64,000 nt of DNA from Actinobacteria bacterium UBA6100. Its GTDB lineage: Bacteria > Actinomycetota > Coriobacteriia > Anaerosomatales > Anaerosomataceae. The stretch's first letter is position 1; each line of letters opens with the position of its first letter. The stretch is taken from assembly GCA_002423585.1 (NCBI GenBank), contig DIWS01000014.1, positions 8,718-72,717 on the forward strand, written 5' to 3'. Of this stretch, positions 1 through 8,989 are shown piece by piece. Below the pieces are notes generated by a model, which was not told the origin of the DNA, made no database searches, and saw nothing but the letters and a program-made list of their open reading frames with translations. The translations under genes were made by a program, and so were the position numbers.

Positions 1-2
1 GC

Positions 3-962
3 CCGTGGGTCGTGAGCAACGCCGAGGGTGGTGGCGGCAAGGGCTACATCACCCTTCAGCAGGCCACAGTCGGGTCGGTGAACACCGCGTTCGCACGACT
101 CATCGCCGAGATCGGTGCCGACCAGGTGGCGCGGACCGCACGCCGCATGGGTGTGGAGACGGAGGTGCAGCCGTTCCTGTCGATCACCCTCGGCAGCCAG
201 GAGGTCGCACCGATCGAGATGGCATCGGCCTTCGGCACGCTCGCCGCGGATGGCAAGCATTTCCCACACACATCGATCACCAAGATCATCGACTCATCCG
301 GCGCGACGATCTTCGAGTACACGCCTGAAGGCGATCAGGCCATCAGCCATAGCATCGCCTACGCCGCCACCTCCATCCTCAAGGGAGTCATCACCGGCGG
401 GACGGGCAGAAGTGCCAATTTCGGTCGCCCTGCGGCAGGTAAGACGGGGACCACGCAGGACTATCGCGACGCCTGGTTCGTGGGCTACACGCCGCAGCTT
501 TCCGCGGCGGTCTGGATGGGCTTCACGCCTGAACGGCCCATGCGCAACGTGCATGGCCGAAAGGTGTTCGGCGGCACGTTCGCCGCGCCGATCTGGAAGG
601 CGTTCATGAGCAGGGCACTCGCGAACGAACCCGTGCTCGACTTCAACGCGGCGCCCGAACCTCAGTACACCTGGAAGAAGGCCTGGGACATCCCCAGCGA
701 GGCGGTTCCGAACGTCATCGGCATGAGCCAGGCTGCTGCGATCGAGACGCTGGCCGCGGCGGGCTTCAAGGATTACGTAGTCACCACAACCTTCAGCGAC
801 ACGGTTCCCGCGGGTCTTGTGGGAGCACAGAGTCCCGATCCGGGAGCACTGGCCGATCCGACCACCACCGTGGTGACGATCGCCATGTCTCAGGGCCCGG
901 GAACGCCTCCAGCACCTCCTCCTCCAAGTCCACCGGAGACCACTTCGACGCCATCGCCCTGA
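3..962 (+). CDS. Class A penicillin-binding protein, C-terminal part, with PASTA domain (5' end outside window)
   Basis: This is the C-terminal part of a peptidoglycan glycosyltransferase/transpeptidase acting outside the membrane. The frame is open to the left edge, so the glycosyltransferase domain and the first transpeptidase motifs are missing. The visible part carries the late transpeptidase motif KTGTT (about residue 146 of the visible frame) followed by a DAWFVGYTP stretch typical of PBP1-type enzymes. Then comes one PASTA-like domain (about residues 232-295, with VPNVIG and SPDPGA), and a proline/serine/threonine-rich tail. A GTG at position 12 is inside the domain and should not be taken as the start. 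A strong hairpin lies just after the stop. Confidence 0.9.
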   Translation, partial: PWVVSNAEGGGGKGYITLQQATVGSVNTAFARLIAEIGADQVARTARRMGVETEVQPFLSITLGSQEVAPIEMASAFGTLAADGKHFPHTSITKIIDSSGATIFEYTPEGDQAISHSIAYAATSILKGVITGGTGRSANFGRPAAGKTGTTQDYRDAWFVGYTPQLSAAVWMGFTPERPMRNVHGRKVFGGTFAAPIWKAFMSRALANEPVLDFNAAPEPQYTWKKAWDIPSEAVPNVIGMSQAAAIETLAAAGFKDYVVTTTFSDTVPAGLVGAQSPDPGALADPTTTVVTIAMSQGPGTPPAPPPPSPPETTSTPSP

Positions 963-968
963 TACCTC

Positions 969-1009
969 AGAAACGATGCCCCGGTCATGCTGACCGGGGC
1001 ATCGTTTCT
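969..1009. terminator. Bidirectional terminator hairpin
   Basis: There is a perfect 19-bp inverted repeat (969-987 with 991-1009) around a 3-base loop. It sits between the convergent penicillin-binding protein gene and the Nif3-like gene. The stem carries A/T at its base on both sides, so it can serve both strands. Confidence 0.85.
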
Positions 1010-1028
1010 TCCCACTATCGTCTACCTA

Positions 1029-1982
1029 TCACGGGCGTCGCACGCGCACCATGCCTGACGTGCACACGACCTCTACTCCCCTGCTCTCGATACGATCGAG
1101 CACCAGGTTCATGCCGAGGGTGTCCGAGCTGATGTGACCGGCTATGACGAGGTTGAGGTTGAGGCTCTCGGCGTGCTTGCGGTGCTCCTCCGAGTAGTGC
1201 ATCCCCACCAGCGTGTCCACGCCTGCGGCCACGAGCTTGTCGAGGGCCTCCTTGGGCCCTTCGGTACCGCCCGTCATATCGACGAGACACGAGCCGCATC
1301 GCTTCGAACCCTTGCCCTGGATCAGGATCGGCCCGTAGCCCTTCATCGCGGCGTCGGCGTACTCCGGCACGCTCCTGAGCAGTTTCACGAGGTCGTCGAG
1401 CGTGCGTGGTGCGCTCCCATCGATGAGGTCCTGCACGAAGCGGTTGACGTTGTTGTCCGCAGGCGTGTGGCAGGACATGGATGCGAGACCCAGATGACGA
1501 GCCGCATCGATCGCCTGGTAGTGGTTCACCGGCATTATCCTGCGGCGCACTTCCTCGGCGCGACCGTCGATGAGCGCATCGGCGATGCCGATGCCCACTC
1601 CGCGTGCCGCCCACAGGTCGGCCTGCATGTGCATGACACGGTGCAGGTTGGCGTAACCCGGCCCTTCGGGATGATGAGCGAAGACGAGATCGATGGGCGC
1701 GCCGCGCTCACGGAGCCGGTCGGCCAGGAGCACCTCCCCCACCTGCATATCGATCCCGGTGATGAGACCTCGTACCTCGAGATCCCGATCACCCACACAG
1801 ATCCGCGTGTCATCGTAGGGATTGGTGAGGCGCTCGGTGTCGAAGAACCGCTTCTCGTCTTCGTCGAGGTCCTCCAACTCCCGGGCAGATGCAGCGAGGA
1901 CCGCATCGATCTCCTCGCGCGTGCGCGCGTCAGCCGCGATACCCGCCTCGACCGCAGTCGTGTAGATGTCTCCCAACTTCAT
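1029..1982 (-). CDS. Nif3-like dinuclear metal-centre protein
   Basis: A 317-residue protein of the Nif3/YqfO (DUF34) family, whose members bind two metal ions in a conserved pocket. Their biochemical role is not settled; GTP cyclohydrolase-type annotations are often transferred without proof. Visible family motifs are FAHHPEG (about residue 103), CHTPADN (about 172) and the late GHISSD (about 279). These supply the His, Asp and acidic ligands expected of the family, although the wording departs from the classical HTNLD form. The start ATG overlaps the stop of the glycosylase gene (ATGA), so it is the last gene of the long arginine/repair operon. Confidence 0.8.
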   Translation of the reverse strand: MKLGDIYTTAVEAGIAADARTREEIDAVLAASARELEDLDEDEKRFFDTERLTNPYDDTRICVGDRDLEVRGLITGIDMQVGEVLLADRLRERGAPIDLVFAHHPEGPGYANLHRVMHMQADLWAARGVGIGIADALIDGRAEEVRRRIMPVNHYQAIDAARHLGLASMSCHTPADNNVNRFVQDLIDGSAPRTLDDLVKLLRSVPEYADAAMKGYGPILIQGKGSKRCGSCLVDMTGGTEGPKEALDKLVAAGVDTLVGMHYSEEHRKHAESLNLNLVIAGHISSDTLGMNLVLDRIESRGVEVVCTSGMVRVRRP

Positions 1983-2635
1983 GTCGTCTCCCTGTCCGTC
2001 GTCGCTGACCGTCTCGATGCCCGTGGTCCGGGCCGGCCCCTGGAAACGTACCCGTTGTCCGCCACGAAGAACCGCAGGGGCGCCTCGTGCCCGGAGGAGA
2101 GGCCGATCCGTCCGCTTATCTCCACCTTTCCGTCACGCAGGACGGGCACGTCGTACACCCTGATGTCCTCGCCAAGCGGCACGCCGTTGTGACGAAGATC
2201 CACGCCGAGTGCCGCGGCCACCTTGCCCGGCCCGTTCGTCAGCTCCGTGTCTGTGCGACCGGGCCTTCGCGCGCGCATCGCATCGAGACCCGTGCGGGGT
2301 TCGAGCGCGCGAACGAGCACCGCGCCGGCCGTCCCTTCCGGTCCGGTCACAAGGTTGAGCATGTGGTGCGTGCCGTACGTGAAGTACACGTACGCGTGTG
2401 CGGGAGGCCCGTACATGACCCGGTTGCGCGGCGTGACACCCTTGGTCGCCGCGTGCGAACCCGGATCGTCCGCACCAAGGTACGCCTCGGTCTCGACGAT
2501 AACACCCGCCGCACACACACCATCGACGGTCACCGCCAGCACCTTGCCGAGAAGTTCCCGCGCGACCGCTTCCGCCTGACGCTCGAAGAAAGCTGCCTGC
2601 AGGTGCGGCGTGCAATCTGACGATGCGGCTCTCAC
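1979..2635 (-). CDS. mpg: 3-methyladenine DNA glycosylase (AAG/MPG family)
   Basis: A 218-residue base-excision repair glycosylase that removes alkylated purines. Family motifs are visible: ARELLGKVL near the N-terminus, then IVETEAYLG with the catalytic Glu, then the MYGPPAHAYVYFTYG and NLV region, and ELTNGPGK. I chose the GTG at 2635, which overlaps the stop of polX (GTGA). An ATG at 2737 would add about 34 residues that look like out-of-frame polX. The coupling to a family X polymerase suggests one repair unit. Confidence 0.9.
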   Translation of the reverse strand: MRAASSDCTPHLQAAFFERQAEAVARELLGKVLAVTVDGVCAAGVIVETEAYLGADDPGSHAATKGVTPRNRVMYGPPAHAYVYFTYGTHHMLNLVTGPEGTAGAVLVRALEPRTGLDAMRARRPGRTDTELTNGPGKVAAALGVDLRHNGVPLGEDIRVYDVPVLRDGKVEISGRIGLSSGHEAPLRFFVADNGYVSRGRPGPRASRRSATTDRETT

Positions 2636-4368
2636 GCGCGGAACCGCCTCATCCCTGCCAGAAGCGTCTCGAGTGGCGCTGTGTTCACCACATCGGAGGG
2701 GGCGATCCACCCTCGGCGCGCCGTGGCGATACCCCACCTGATGTGGCCGAACTGCCGGGCCTCATGCGCATCGGTGTCGATCGCGATCCGCACGCCCGCC
2801 TTCCGCGCCATCCGCAGGTGGACGTCGTTCAGGTCGAGGCGCTCCGGATGCGCGTTCAGCTCGAGTACCGTGCCGGTCTCGGCGGCTGTTGCGATGACCG
2901 CCTCCATGTCCAGATCGAACGGGTCGCGGCGACCGAGCAGGCGCCCCGTGGGGTGGCCGATGATGTCCACGTAGGGGTTCTCCATCGCCACAAGCAATCG
3001 CCGGGTAGCCTGTTCCCGGGACTGGTTGAAACCGTGGTGGAGTGATGCGATGCAGTAGTCGAAGCGCGCGAGCACCTCGGGCGGGTAGTCGACACTGCCG
3101 TCGTCACCGATGTTGAGCTCGATCGACTTCAGCAGCACGGGCCCGCCATCGTCGAGAGCGTTCAGGTCGTCGATCCGCGCCCACTGCTCCTCGAGCTGTG
3201 CCAGGTCGAGGCCGCCGACCATCCGCAGGTCATACGCGTGGTCGCTCACGCCGAGGTACTCGTAGCCGAGCTCGGCCGCGCGCGCCCTGTTCTGCTCGAG
3301 CGTGGAACGACCGTCGGTGGCCACGGTGTGAGAGTGCAGGTCTCCTCGCACATCCTCGATCGTGATGAGGTCGGGCGCGCGTCCCTCGAGCGCGAGCTCA
3401 ACCTCGCCCGTGTTCTCGCGCACCTCCGGCGGCATCACCGCCATACCGAGCGCCCCGTAGACCTCGGCTTCTGATGCGGAGGCGAGCCGCTCGCCGGTGT
3501 CCGCACGGAACACGCCGTACTCGCTCACCTTGAGACCGCGCGACTTCGCGATCTCGCGCATCCGCACGTTGTGCTCGGCCGAGCCGGTGAAGTACTGGAG
3601 CGCCGCGCCCCAGCATTCGGGTGCCACCACGCGCACGTCGGCCTGTCGGCCCGAGGTGGTCATCACGCTCGTCTTGGTCTCGCCGCTCGCGATGACATCA
3701 GTCACGATCGGCAGATCGCGCACCGCCGCCATGATGGCGGGGCCGTCCGAGGCGGCCACAAGCACATCGATATCGCCCACGGTCTCCTTCATCCGCCGGA
3801 TGCTGCCCGCGTACCGCGCGTCGGACACACCGGGAAGCGCTCTGAGTTCATCGGCGAGCTTCTCGGCGAGTGGCAGCGCATCGGCCAGGAGGATCCGGGC
3901 CGAGAGTGACCGGTACCGCTCGATGCCCAGAGCGATGTTCTCCACCGTCTTCTCGCCGAATCCCGCGAGACCCGCCAGCCGGTCCTCGGCGATCGCCCGC
4001 TCGAGGTCGTCGATCGAGGCGATCGCGAGTTCATCGAAAAGCACCTTGGCCCTTTTGGGGCCCAGCCCCGGGATGCGCATGAGCTCGATCACCGAGACGG
4101 GCACGCGCACCGTGATCTCGTCCATCCCGGGGAACACGCCGCTCTTCAACAGCGATTCGATGGTCACGGCGATCTTGGCGCCGATCCCCGGGATCTCCGT
4201 GAGACGTCCGCCGAGCGCCGTGGACATGATGTCCTCGTCCCACGCGCGCACTGCGTGCGCGGCCTTGTGGTAGCTCAGGAAACGGTAGCGGTCCTCACCG
4301 GCGATCTCGAGCAGATCGCCGAAGTCGTCGAGCGCGGTCGCGATCGCGGCGTTGTCGTACGAGGGCAT
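2632..4368 (-). CDS. polX: DNA polymerase/3'-5' exonuclease PolX
   Basis: A 578-residue bacterial family X polymerase with a C-terminal PHP phosphoesterase domain, the usual length and layout. In order: helix-hairpin-helix motifs IPGIGAKIA (about residue 57) and IPGLGPKRA; the nucleotidyltransferase motif GSIRRMKETVGDIDVLV with the catalytic Asp pair; then PHP motifs DLHSHT, GVSDHA, ASLHHG, IGHPTG, NAHPERLDLND and DTDAHE, which bind the metal ions of the exonuclease. Such enzymes fill short gaps and trim 3' ends in base-excision repair. The ATG at 4368 gives the normal N-terminus; a longer frame to 4485 has no support. It overlaps the next gene by 4 bases. Confidence 0.93.
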   Translation of the reverse strand: MPSYDNAAIATALDDFGDLLEIAGEDRYRFLSYHKAAHAVRAWDEDIMSTALGGRLTEIPGIGAKIAVTIESLLKSGVFPGMDEITVRVPVSVIELMRIPGLGPKRAKVLFDELAIASIDDLERAIAEDRLAGLAGFGEKTVENIALGIERYRSLSARILLADALPLAEKLADELRALPGVSDARYAGSIRRMKETVGDIDVLVAASDGPAIMAAVRDLPIVTDVIASGETKTSVMTTSGRQADVRVVAPECWGAALQYFTGSAEHNVRMREIAKSRGLKVSEYGVFRADTGERLASASEAEVYGALGMAVMPPEVRENTGEVELALEGRAPDLITIEDVRGDLHSHTVATDGRSTLEQNRARAAELGYEYLGVSDHAYDLRMVGGLDLAQLEEQWARIDDLNALDDGGPVLLKSIELNIGDDGSVDYPPEVLARFDYCIASLHHGFNQSREQATRRLLVAMENPYVDIIGHPTGRLLGRRDPFDLDMEAVIATAAETGTVLELNAHPERLDLNDVHLRMARKAGVRIAIDTDAHEARQFGHIRWGIATARRGWIAPSDVVNTAPLETLLAGMRRFRA

Positions 4369-4426
4369 CGGGCGGCTCCCGGAGTGAGGCGGTATCGACT
4401 CCGATGATACCCGAGCCCGGGCGCCG

Positions 4427-4921
4427 TTAGAGCGACCGGCGCATGAAGAGGAATCCCGCGGGGTCGTGCCCCAGTGGGGTGTCACGGAATCGCGGAGTCA
4501 CTTCGAAGCCGAGTTCGCGGTAGATCCGCTGCGCTGCAGCGGTCGTGTGCAGGACCGCGATGAGCAGCATCTCGCGATAGCCCATGCCGCGCGCCTGGTC
4601 CATCGCGGCGCGCACGAGTGCCCGGCCAAGCCCCGAGCCGCGCTGACCCGCCACGACGTACAACCGCTTGATCTCGCACGCGGTGTCCGAGAGGCCCTTG
4701 ATACCCACGCAGCCCGCTGGCCGCCCGCACCCGTCGCGCGCGAGCAGAAGAGCTCCGTCGGGGGGCAGGTAGGGCGCAGGCAACGTCGCGAGCTCGGCCG
4801 TGAGCGTGGTCTGCCCGATCTCGGCGATCAGCTCATCGTGGTACTCCATGAGGATCGCACGTACGGCTTCAACCGCCCTCGGGTCGCTTCTCTCGGCCGT
4901 GGTGATCGTCCAGACCGACAT
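4427..4921 (-). CDS. GNAT-family N-acetyltransferase
   Basis: A 164-residue acetyl-CoA dependent acetyltransferase. The acetyl-CoA loop is visible as VVAGQRGSGLGRALV (about residues 89-103), followed by the beta-bulge and RIYRELGFE of motif B. The substrate is not evident. It begins 7 bases after argH in the same operon, which raises the question of a role in arginine metabolism. However, the sequence looks like the general YsnE-like type rather than a dedicated N-acetylglutamate synthase, and argJ already supplies the acetyl cycle. The ATG at 4921 is chosen because upstream codons overlap argH. Confidence 0.8.
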   Translation of the reverse strand: MSVWTITTAERSDPRAVEAVRAILMEYHDELIAEIGQTTLTAELATLPAPYLPPDGALLLARDGCGRPAGCVGIKGLSDTACEIKRLYVVAGQRGSGLGRALVRAAMDQARGMGYREMLLIAVLHTTAAAQRIYRELGFEVTPRFRDTPLGHDPAGFLFMRRSL

Positions 4922-4928
4922 CGTGCGG

Positions 4929-6359
4929 CTACTCGTCCGCCGCGCCGTGACCCTCGAGCCACTCCCCGTCGCGCCCGAGCGCCTCACGCGCCGCGGTCAG
5001 TTGCTCGGCCACCCGCGAAGGAGCGGTGCCGCCGGCGGTATCGCGACGCGCGACGACGGCCTCGATGTCCACTGTGTTCAATGCGTCGCTGCCGAAGGCC
5101 GGTGAGGCTGCCGCGAGATCTTCAAGCGTGAGCTCCTGGAGCACCCGCCCCTCGCGCTCGCAGGTGAGCACGAGCCTGCCGACGATCTCGTGGGCCTCCC
5201 TGAACGGCACGCCGTGCGCCGCCAGGTAGTCGGCCAGGTCTGTCGCCGCCATGAACCCGCCGAGTGCGCCGAGGCGCATCCTCTCCGGGTTCACGCGCAT
5301 GGTCGACAGCATGCCCGCCATCGCCTCCAGCGAGTCCGCGTACGTGTCGATCGCGTCGAACGCCGGCTCCTTGTCCTCCTGCATGTCCTTGTTGTAGGCG
5401 AGCGGGAGACCCTTGAGTGTCACCAGCAGCGCGGTGAGATCACCCACGACGCGCCCGGTCTTGCCGCGAACCAGTTCGGCGAAATCGGGGTTCTTCTTCT
5501 GCGGCATGATGCTCGAACCCGTGGACCACGCGTCATCGAGCGTGATGAACCCGAACTCCTCGGTGGACCACAACACCAACTCCTCGGCCAGACGCGACAG
5601 ATGCACCATGCCGAGCGTGCACGCATAGGTGAGGTCGACGAGGAAATCGCGGTCCGAGACCGCGTCGAGCGAGTTCGGGGAGACGGCCGAGAAGCCGAGC
5701 TCATGAGCGACCATCCCGCGGTCGATCGGGAACGTGGTGCCGGCGAGCGCCGCGCTGCCGAGAGGCAGCGTGTCGGCCGCCTCATGCGCGTGCCGCACCC
5801 GCGCGAAGTCGCGCGTGAGCATCCACGAATACGCCAGCATGTGATGGGCGAAGAGCACGGGCTGCGCCTTCTGGAGATGCGTGTAGCCCGGCATCACCAC
5901 GTCCGGGTGATCGGCGGCGAGGTTGAGTAGCGTCGAGCGCAGGCCGTTGATCCGAGCCGCGACCTCGAGCGAAGCGCGCTTGCTGTGCAGGCGCGTATCG
6001 GTAGCCACCTGATCGTTGCGGGAGCGGGCGGTATGCAGGCGCTTGCCCGCGTCGCCGATGCGCCGCGTCAGCTCGGCCTCGATCGCCATGTGGACGTCCT
6101 CGTCCGCCTCATCGAACACGAAGGCGCCGGCGTCGATATCCCTCAGGATGCCGAGAAGCCCGTCCTCGATAGCGCGCGCGTCCGCCTCGCTGATGACGCT
6201 CTGTGCAGCGAGCATGCGTGCGTGCGCGACGGAGCCCGCGATGTCCTCGGCGTACAGGCGCTTGTCCACCGGAAGCGACGCGCCGAAGCGTTGCTGGAAC
6301 GCGCCCGGGGTCGCCTCGAAGCGACCGCCCCATGGGGTCTTCGGTGCGTCGGCCACCAC
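4929..6359 (-). CDS. argH: Argininosuccinate lyase
   Basis: Cleaves argininosuccinate to arginine and fumarate, the last step of arginine synthesis. About 476 residues, normal length. The N-terminal WGGRF and the fumarate lyase signature GSSIMPQKKNPD are intact, as are TARSRNDQVATDTR and GYTHLQKAQPV. Two adjacent GTG codons (6359 and 6356) follow the argG stop and a GGCGAGG ribosome site; either could be used. An ATG at 6407 would overlap argG and lacks homology. It lies directly downstream of argG. Confidence 0.95.
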   Translation of the reverse strand: MVADAPKTPWGGRFEATPGAFQQRFGASLPVDKRLYAEDIAGSVAHARMLAAQSVISEADARAIEDGLLGILRDIDAGAFVFDEADEDVHMAIEAELTRRIGDAGKRLHTARSRNDQVATDTRLHSKRASLEVAARINGLRSTLLNLAADHPDVVMPGYTHLQKAQPVLFAHHMLAYSWMLTRDFARVRHAHEAADTLPLGSAALAGTTFPIDRGMVAHELGFSAVSPNSLDAVSDRDFLVDLTYACTLGMVHLSRLAEELVLWSTEEFGFITLDDAWSTGSSIMPQKKNPDFAELVRGKTGRVVGDLTALLVTLKGLPLAYNKDMQEDKEPAFDAIDTYADSLEAMAGMLSTMRVNPERMRLGALGGFMAATDLADYLAAHGVPFREAHEIVGRLVLTCEREGRVLQELTLEDLAAASPAFGSDALNTVDIEAVVARRDTAGGTAPSRVAEQLTAAREALGRDGEWLEGHGAADE

Positions 6360-6361
6360 TG

Positions 6362-7588
6362 CTAGACCTCGCCTTCCTTGCCGACCTTGCGGCGCTGCCG
6401 TGCCCACACCTTCACGGGCAGGCCGTGCAGGTCGATGAAGCCCTTCGCTGCATGGTGGTCGAAGGTATCCGCCGCGTCATAGGTGGCGAGGTTGTAGTCA
6501 TACAGCGAGTAGGGCGAGCGACGGCCGACGGTCACGCACGAGCCCTTGAAGAAGCGCAGGCGGACGTCGCCGGTGACCAGCTGCTGCGTGGTCTCGATGA
6601 AGCCATCGAGCGCTTCCTTGAGCGGCGAGAACCACATGCCGTTGTACACGAGCTCGGCCCACTTCTGCTCGACGCCGAGCTTGTAGTGAAGAACCTCGCG
6701 CTCCAGGCACAGGTCTTCGAGCGCCTTGTGCGCGGTGATGAGCGTGAGTGCGCCCGGCACCTCGTAGACCTCACGGCTCTTCACGCCGATGAGCCGGTTC
6801 TCGATCATGTCGATCCGGCCGAACCCGTGCTTGCCCGCTAGCTCGTTCATCGCGTTGATGATCTCGTGGAAGCTCATCGGCTCGCCATCGAGGGCCAGCG
6901 GGATGCCCTTCTTGAAGCTGATCTCGGCGTACTCGGCCTCATCACAGCTGTCACCGCGCGCGTCGTTGGTGAGCGTGTATATATCCGCCGGGGGCTCCGC
7001 CCAGGGGTCCTCGAGGACGCCGCACTCGATCGCACGGCCCCAGAGGTTGTCGTCGATCGAGTAGGGGCTCTTCTTGGTGGTGGGCACCGGGATGCCGCGC
7101 TCGGCGGCCCAGTCCATCTCCTCTTCGCGCGTCCTCAAGTCCCACTCACGCACCGGTGCGATGATCTCAAGGTCGGGGTCGAGCGCTGCGATGCCCACCT
7201 CGAAACGCACCTGGTCGTTGCCCTTGCCGGTACAGCCGTGGCCGATGTACCGCGCGCCGACACGGTGAGCCTCCTCCACCAGATGCTTCACGATGATGGG
7301 ACGGCTCATGGCCGAGAGCAGCGGGTACTTGTTCTCGTACAGAGCGTTCGCCTGCAGTGCCCGGGAAAGGTACTCCTCGACGTACTCCTCGCGCACGTCC
7401 TTCACGATCGACTCGACGGCACCGATCGTCAGCGCCTTCTGGCGAACGAACTCGAGATCCTGGCGCTCCTGCCCCACGTCGATCGCGAGCGCGATCACGT
7501 CGAGGTCGTGGTTCTCCTGGATCCACTTGATGGCGACCGAGGTGTCGAGTCCCCCCGAATACGCCAGCACGCACTTCTCTCTTGCCAC
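6362..7588 (-). CDS. argG: Argininosuccinate synthase
   Basis: Joins citrulline and aspartate using ATP to make argininosuccinate. 408 residues. The ATP pyrophosphatase loop AYSGGLDTS is near the N-terminus, GHGCTGKGNDQVRFE follows, and SPYSIDDNLWGR is present. The start is GTG, preceded by AAAGGA about 8 bases away. It is the penultimate arg gene in the operon, between argR and argH. Confidence 0.96.
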   Translation of the reverse strand: MAREKCVLAYSGGLDTSVAIKWIQENHDLDVIALAIDVGQERQDLEFVRQKALTIGAVESIVKDVREEYVEEYLSRALQANALYENKYPLLSAMSRPIIVKHLVEEAHRVGARYIGHGCTGKGNDQVRFEVGIAALDPDLEIIAPVREWDLRTREEEMDWAAERGIPVPTTKKSPYSIDDNLWGRAIECGVLEDPWAEPPADIYTLTNDARGDSCDEAEYAEISFKKGIPLALDGEPMSFHEIINAMNELAGKHGFGRIDMIENRLIGVKSREVYEVPGALTLITAHKALEDLCLEREVLHYKLGVEQKWAELVYNGMWFSPLKEALDGFIETTQQLVTGDVRLRFFKGSCVTVGRRSPYSLYDYNLATYDAADTFDHHAAKGFIDLHGLPVKVWARQRRKVGKEGEV

Positions 7589-7620
7589 GTGAGCAGTCCT
7601 TTCCGATGTTCAGATGCGCG

Positions 7621-8052
7621 CTACGAACGGCCGCGGAACTTTTCGATCCCTGCGCGGACGGTGTCGGCGTCGGCGTCGTTGTCGGTCACGATCATGATCG
7701 TGTCGTCACCGGCGATGCTGCCGACGATCTCGTCCAGGTTGGCCGCATCGAGCGCCGCCGCGACCCCCTGACCGCCTCCGGCCGTCGTCTTGACGATGAC
7801 GAGCTGCTGGGAGCGGACGACGCTCTCCACGAGCTCGGCGATCATCCGCTGCAGGTGTACGTCCTCGGCAAGCACGTACACTCCCTCGGGCAGCTTGCGC
7901 AGCCCCATGTCCGCGATGTCCCGCGACACCGTCGCCTGCGTGCAGCGGTACCCCGCCGCAGCGAGATGTGACACCAAGTCGCGCTGCGTCTTGACGCGCT
8001 CGCGCCGGACGATCGACCGGATGGCCTCCTGACGCTCGGTTCGCTTCCTCAT
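7621..8052 (-). CDS. argR: Arginine repressor
   Basis: A 143-residue ArgR: an N-terminal winged-helix DNA-binding domain (about residues 1-70, with TQATVSRDI as recognition helix) and a C-terminal hexamerisation and arginine-binding domain (GDDTIMIVTDND, with the Asp pair that contacts arginine). The ATG at 8052 follows GGAAGGGGAG. It is encoded inside the arginine operon between argF and argG and probably binds the AT-rich boxes upstream of argC, giving arginine-dependent repression of the whole unit. Confidence 0.95.
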   Translation of the reverse strand: MRKRTERQEAIRSIVRRERVKTQRDLVSHLAAAGYRCTQATVSRDIADMGLRKLPEGVYVLAEDVHLQRMIAELVESVVRSQQLVIVKTTAGGGQGVAAALDAANLDEIVGSIAGDDTIMIVTDNDADADTVRAGIEKFRGRS

Positions 8053-8074
8053 CGTGCGCTCCCCTTCCGGCGTC

Positions 8075-8989
8075 CTACAGTACGAGCGACATCCAGGCAC
8101 GCTGGGCGTGCAGTCGGTTCTCGGCCTCATCGAAGACGACCGAGGCTGCCGAGTCGATGACCGCGTCGGTGACCTCCTCGCCCCGGTGGGCGGGCAGGCA
8201 GTGCATGAAGATGGCGGAAGGATCCGCCTTGGCCATGAGGCCCGGATCCACCGAGTATCCTGCGAACTCGATGAGGCGCTTGGCGTGCTCGGCCTCCTGG
8301 CCCATCGACGCCCAGGTGTCCGTCACCACGACATCGGCACCGGCGACCGCGGCTGCGGCGTCATGCGTGACGGTGAAGGCCGCGCCCGTCCCGTACTGCG
8401 CGGCGAGCTTCTCGGCATGGGTGACGACAGCCGGTGACGGCTCGTAGCCCACGGGACCCACGATCGCGACGTCCATTCCGGTGAGCGCACCCGCGAACAG
8501 GTAGGTGTGCGCCATGTTGTTACCGTCGCCCACGTACGCAAGCTTCAGCCCCGACAGCGCGCCCTTGTGCTGGCGGATCGTCAGCAGGTCGGCGAGGCCC
8601 TGGCACGGGTGATAGTCATCGGTGAGCGCGTTGATCACCGGTACCGAGGCGTGCTCGGCGACCTCCTCGATGTGGCTGTGCGCGAAGGTGCGCAGCACGA
8701 TGAGATCGACGTAGCGCTCCAGCACCTTGATGGTGTCGTGCACGGTCTCCTCGCGAGAGAAGGCATCGTATGGGCCCATCACGACGGGATGGACGCCGAG
8801 CTGGACACAGCCGACCTCGAAACTCACCCGTGTGCGCAAAGAGGGTTTCATGAAGATGAGGCCTGCGGCGGCCCCGTCGAAGCGCGACCACCCGGCAGCG
8901 GGCGATTCGGCCACATCCAGGACGTGTGTGATCTCCTCGGGAGTGAGTTCGGCGAGCGTCAGCAGATCGCGACCCTTGAACGTTTGCAT
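8075..8989 (-). CDS. argF: Ornithine carbamoyltransferase
   Basis: Makes citrulline from ornithine and carbamoyl phosphate. 304 residues. Visible: the carbamoyl-phosphate loop in the form KPSLRTRVSFE (Leu where most enzymes have Thr), HPCQGLADL, the ornithine motif DTWASMGQE, and the catalytic HCLPAHRGEE. The DxWxSMG and HCLPA pair fits an ornithine rather than an N-acetylornithine enzyme. The start ATG overlaps the argD stop by 4 bases. Confidence 0.94.
   Translation of the reverse strand: MQTFKGRDLLTLAELTPEEITHVLDVAESPAAGWSRFDGAAAGLIFMKPSLRTRVSFEVGCVQLGVHPVVMGPYDAFSREETVHDTIKVLERYVDLIVLRTFAHSHIEEVAEHASVPVINALTDDYHPCQGLADLLTIRQHKGALSGLKLAYVGDGNNMAHTYLFAGALTGMDVAIVGPVGYEPSPAVVTHAEKLAAQYGTGAAFTVTHDAAAAVAGADVVVTDTWASMGQEAEHAKRLIEFAGYSVDPGLMAKADPSAIFMHCLPAHRGEEVTDAVIDSAASVVFDEAENRLHAQRAWMSLVL

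Noticed and set aside
4427..4921. Acetyltransferase after argH as the N-acetylglutamate synthase (argA) of the pathway
   Set aside because: It is short and of the general GNAT type without an ArgA-like amino-acid kinase or known short-ArgA signature; argJ already fits the pathway. The location alone is not enough.
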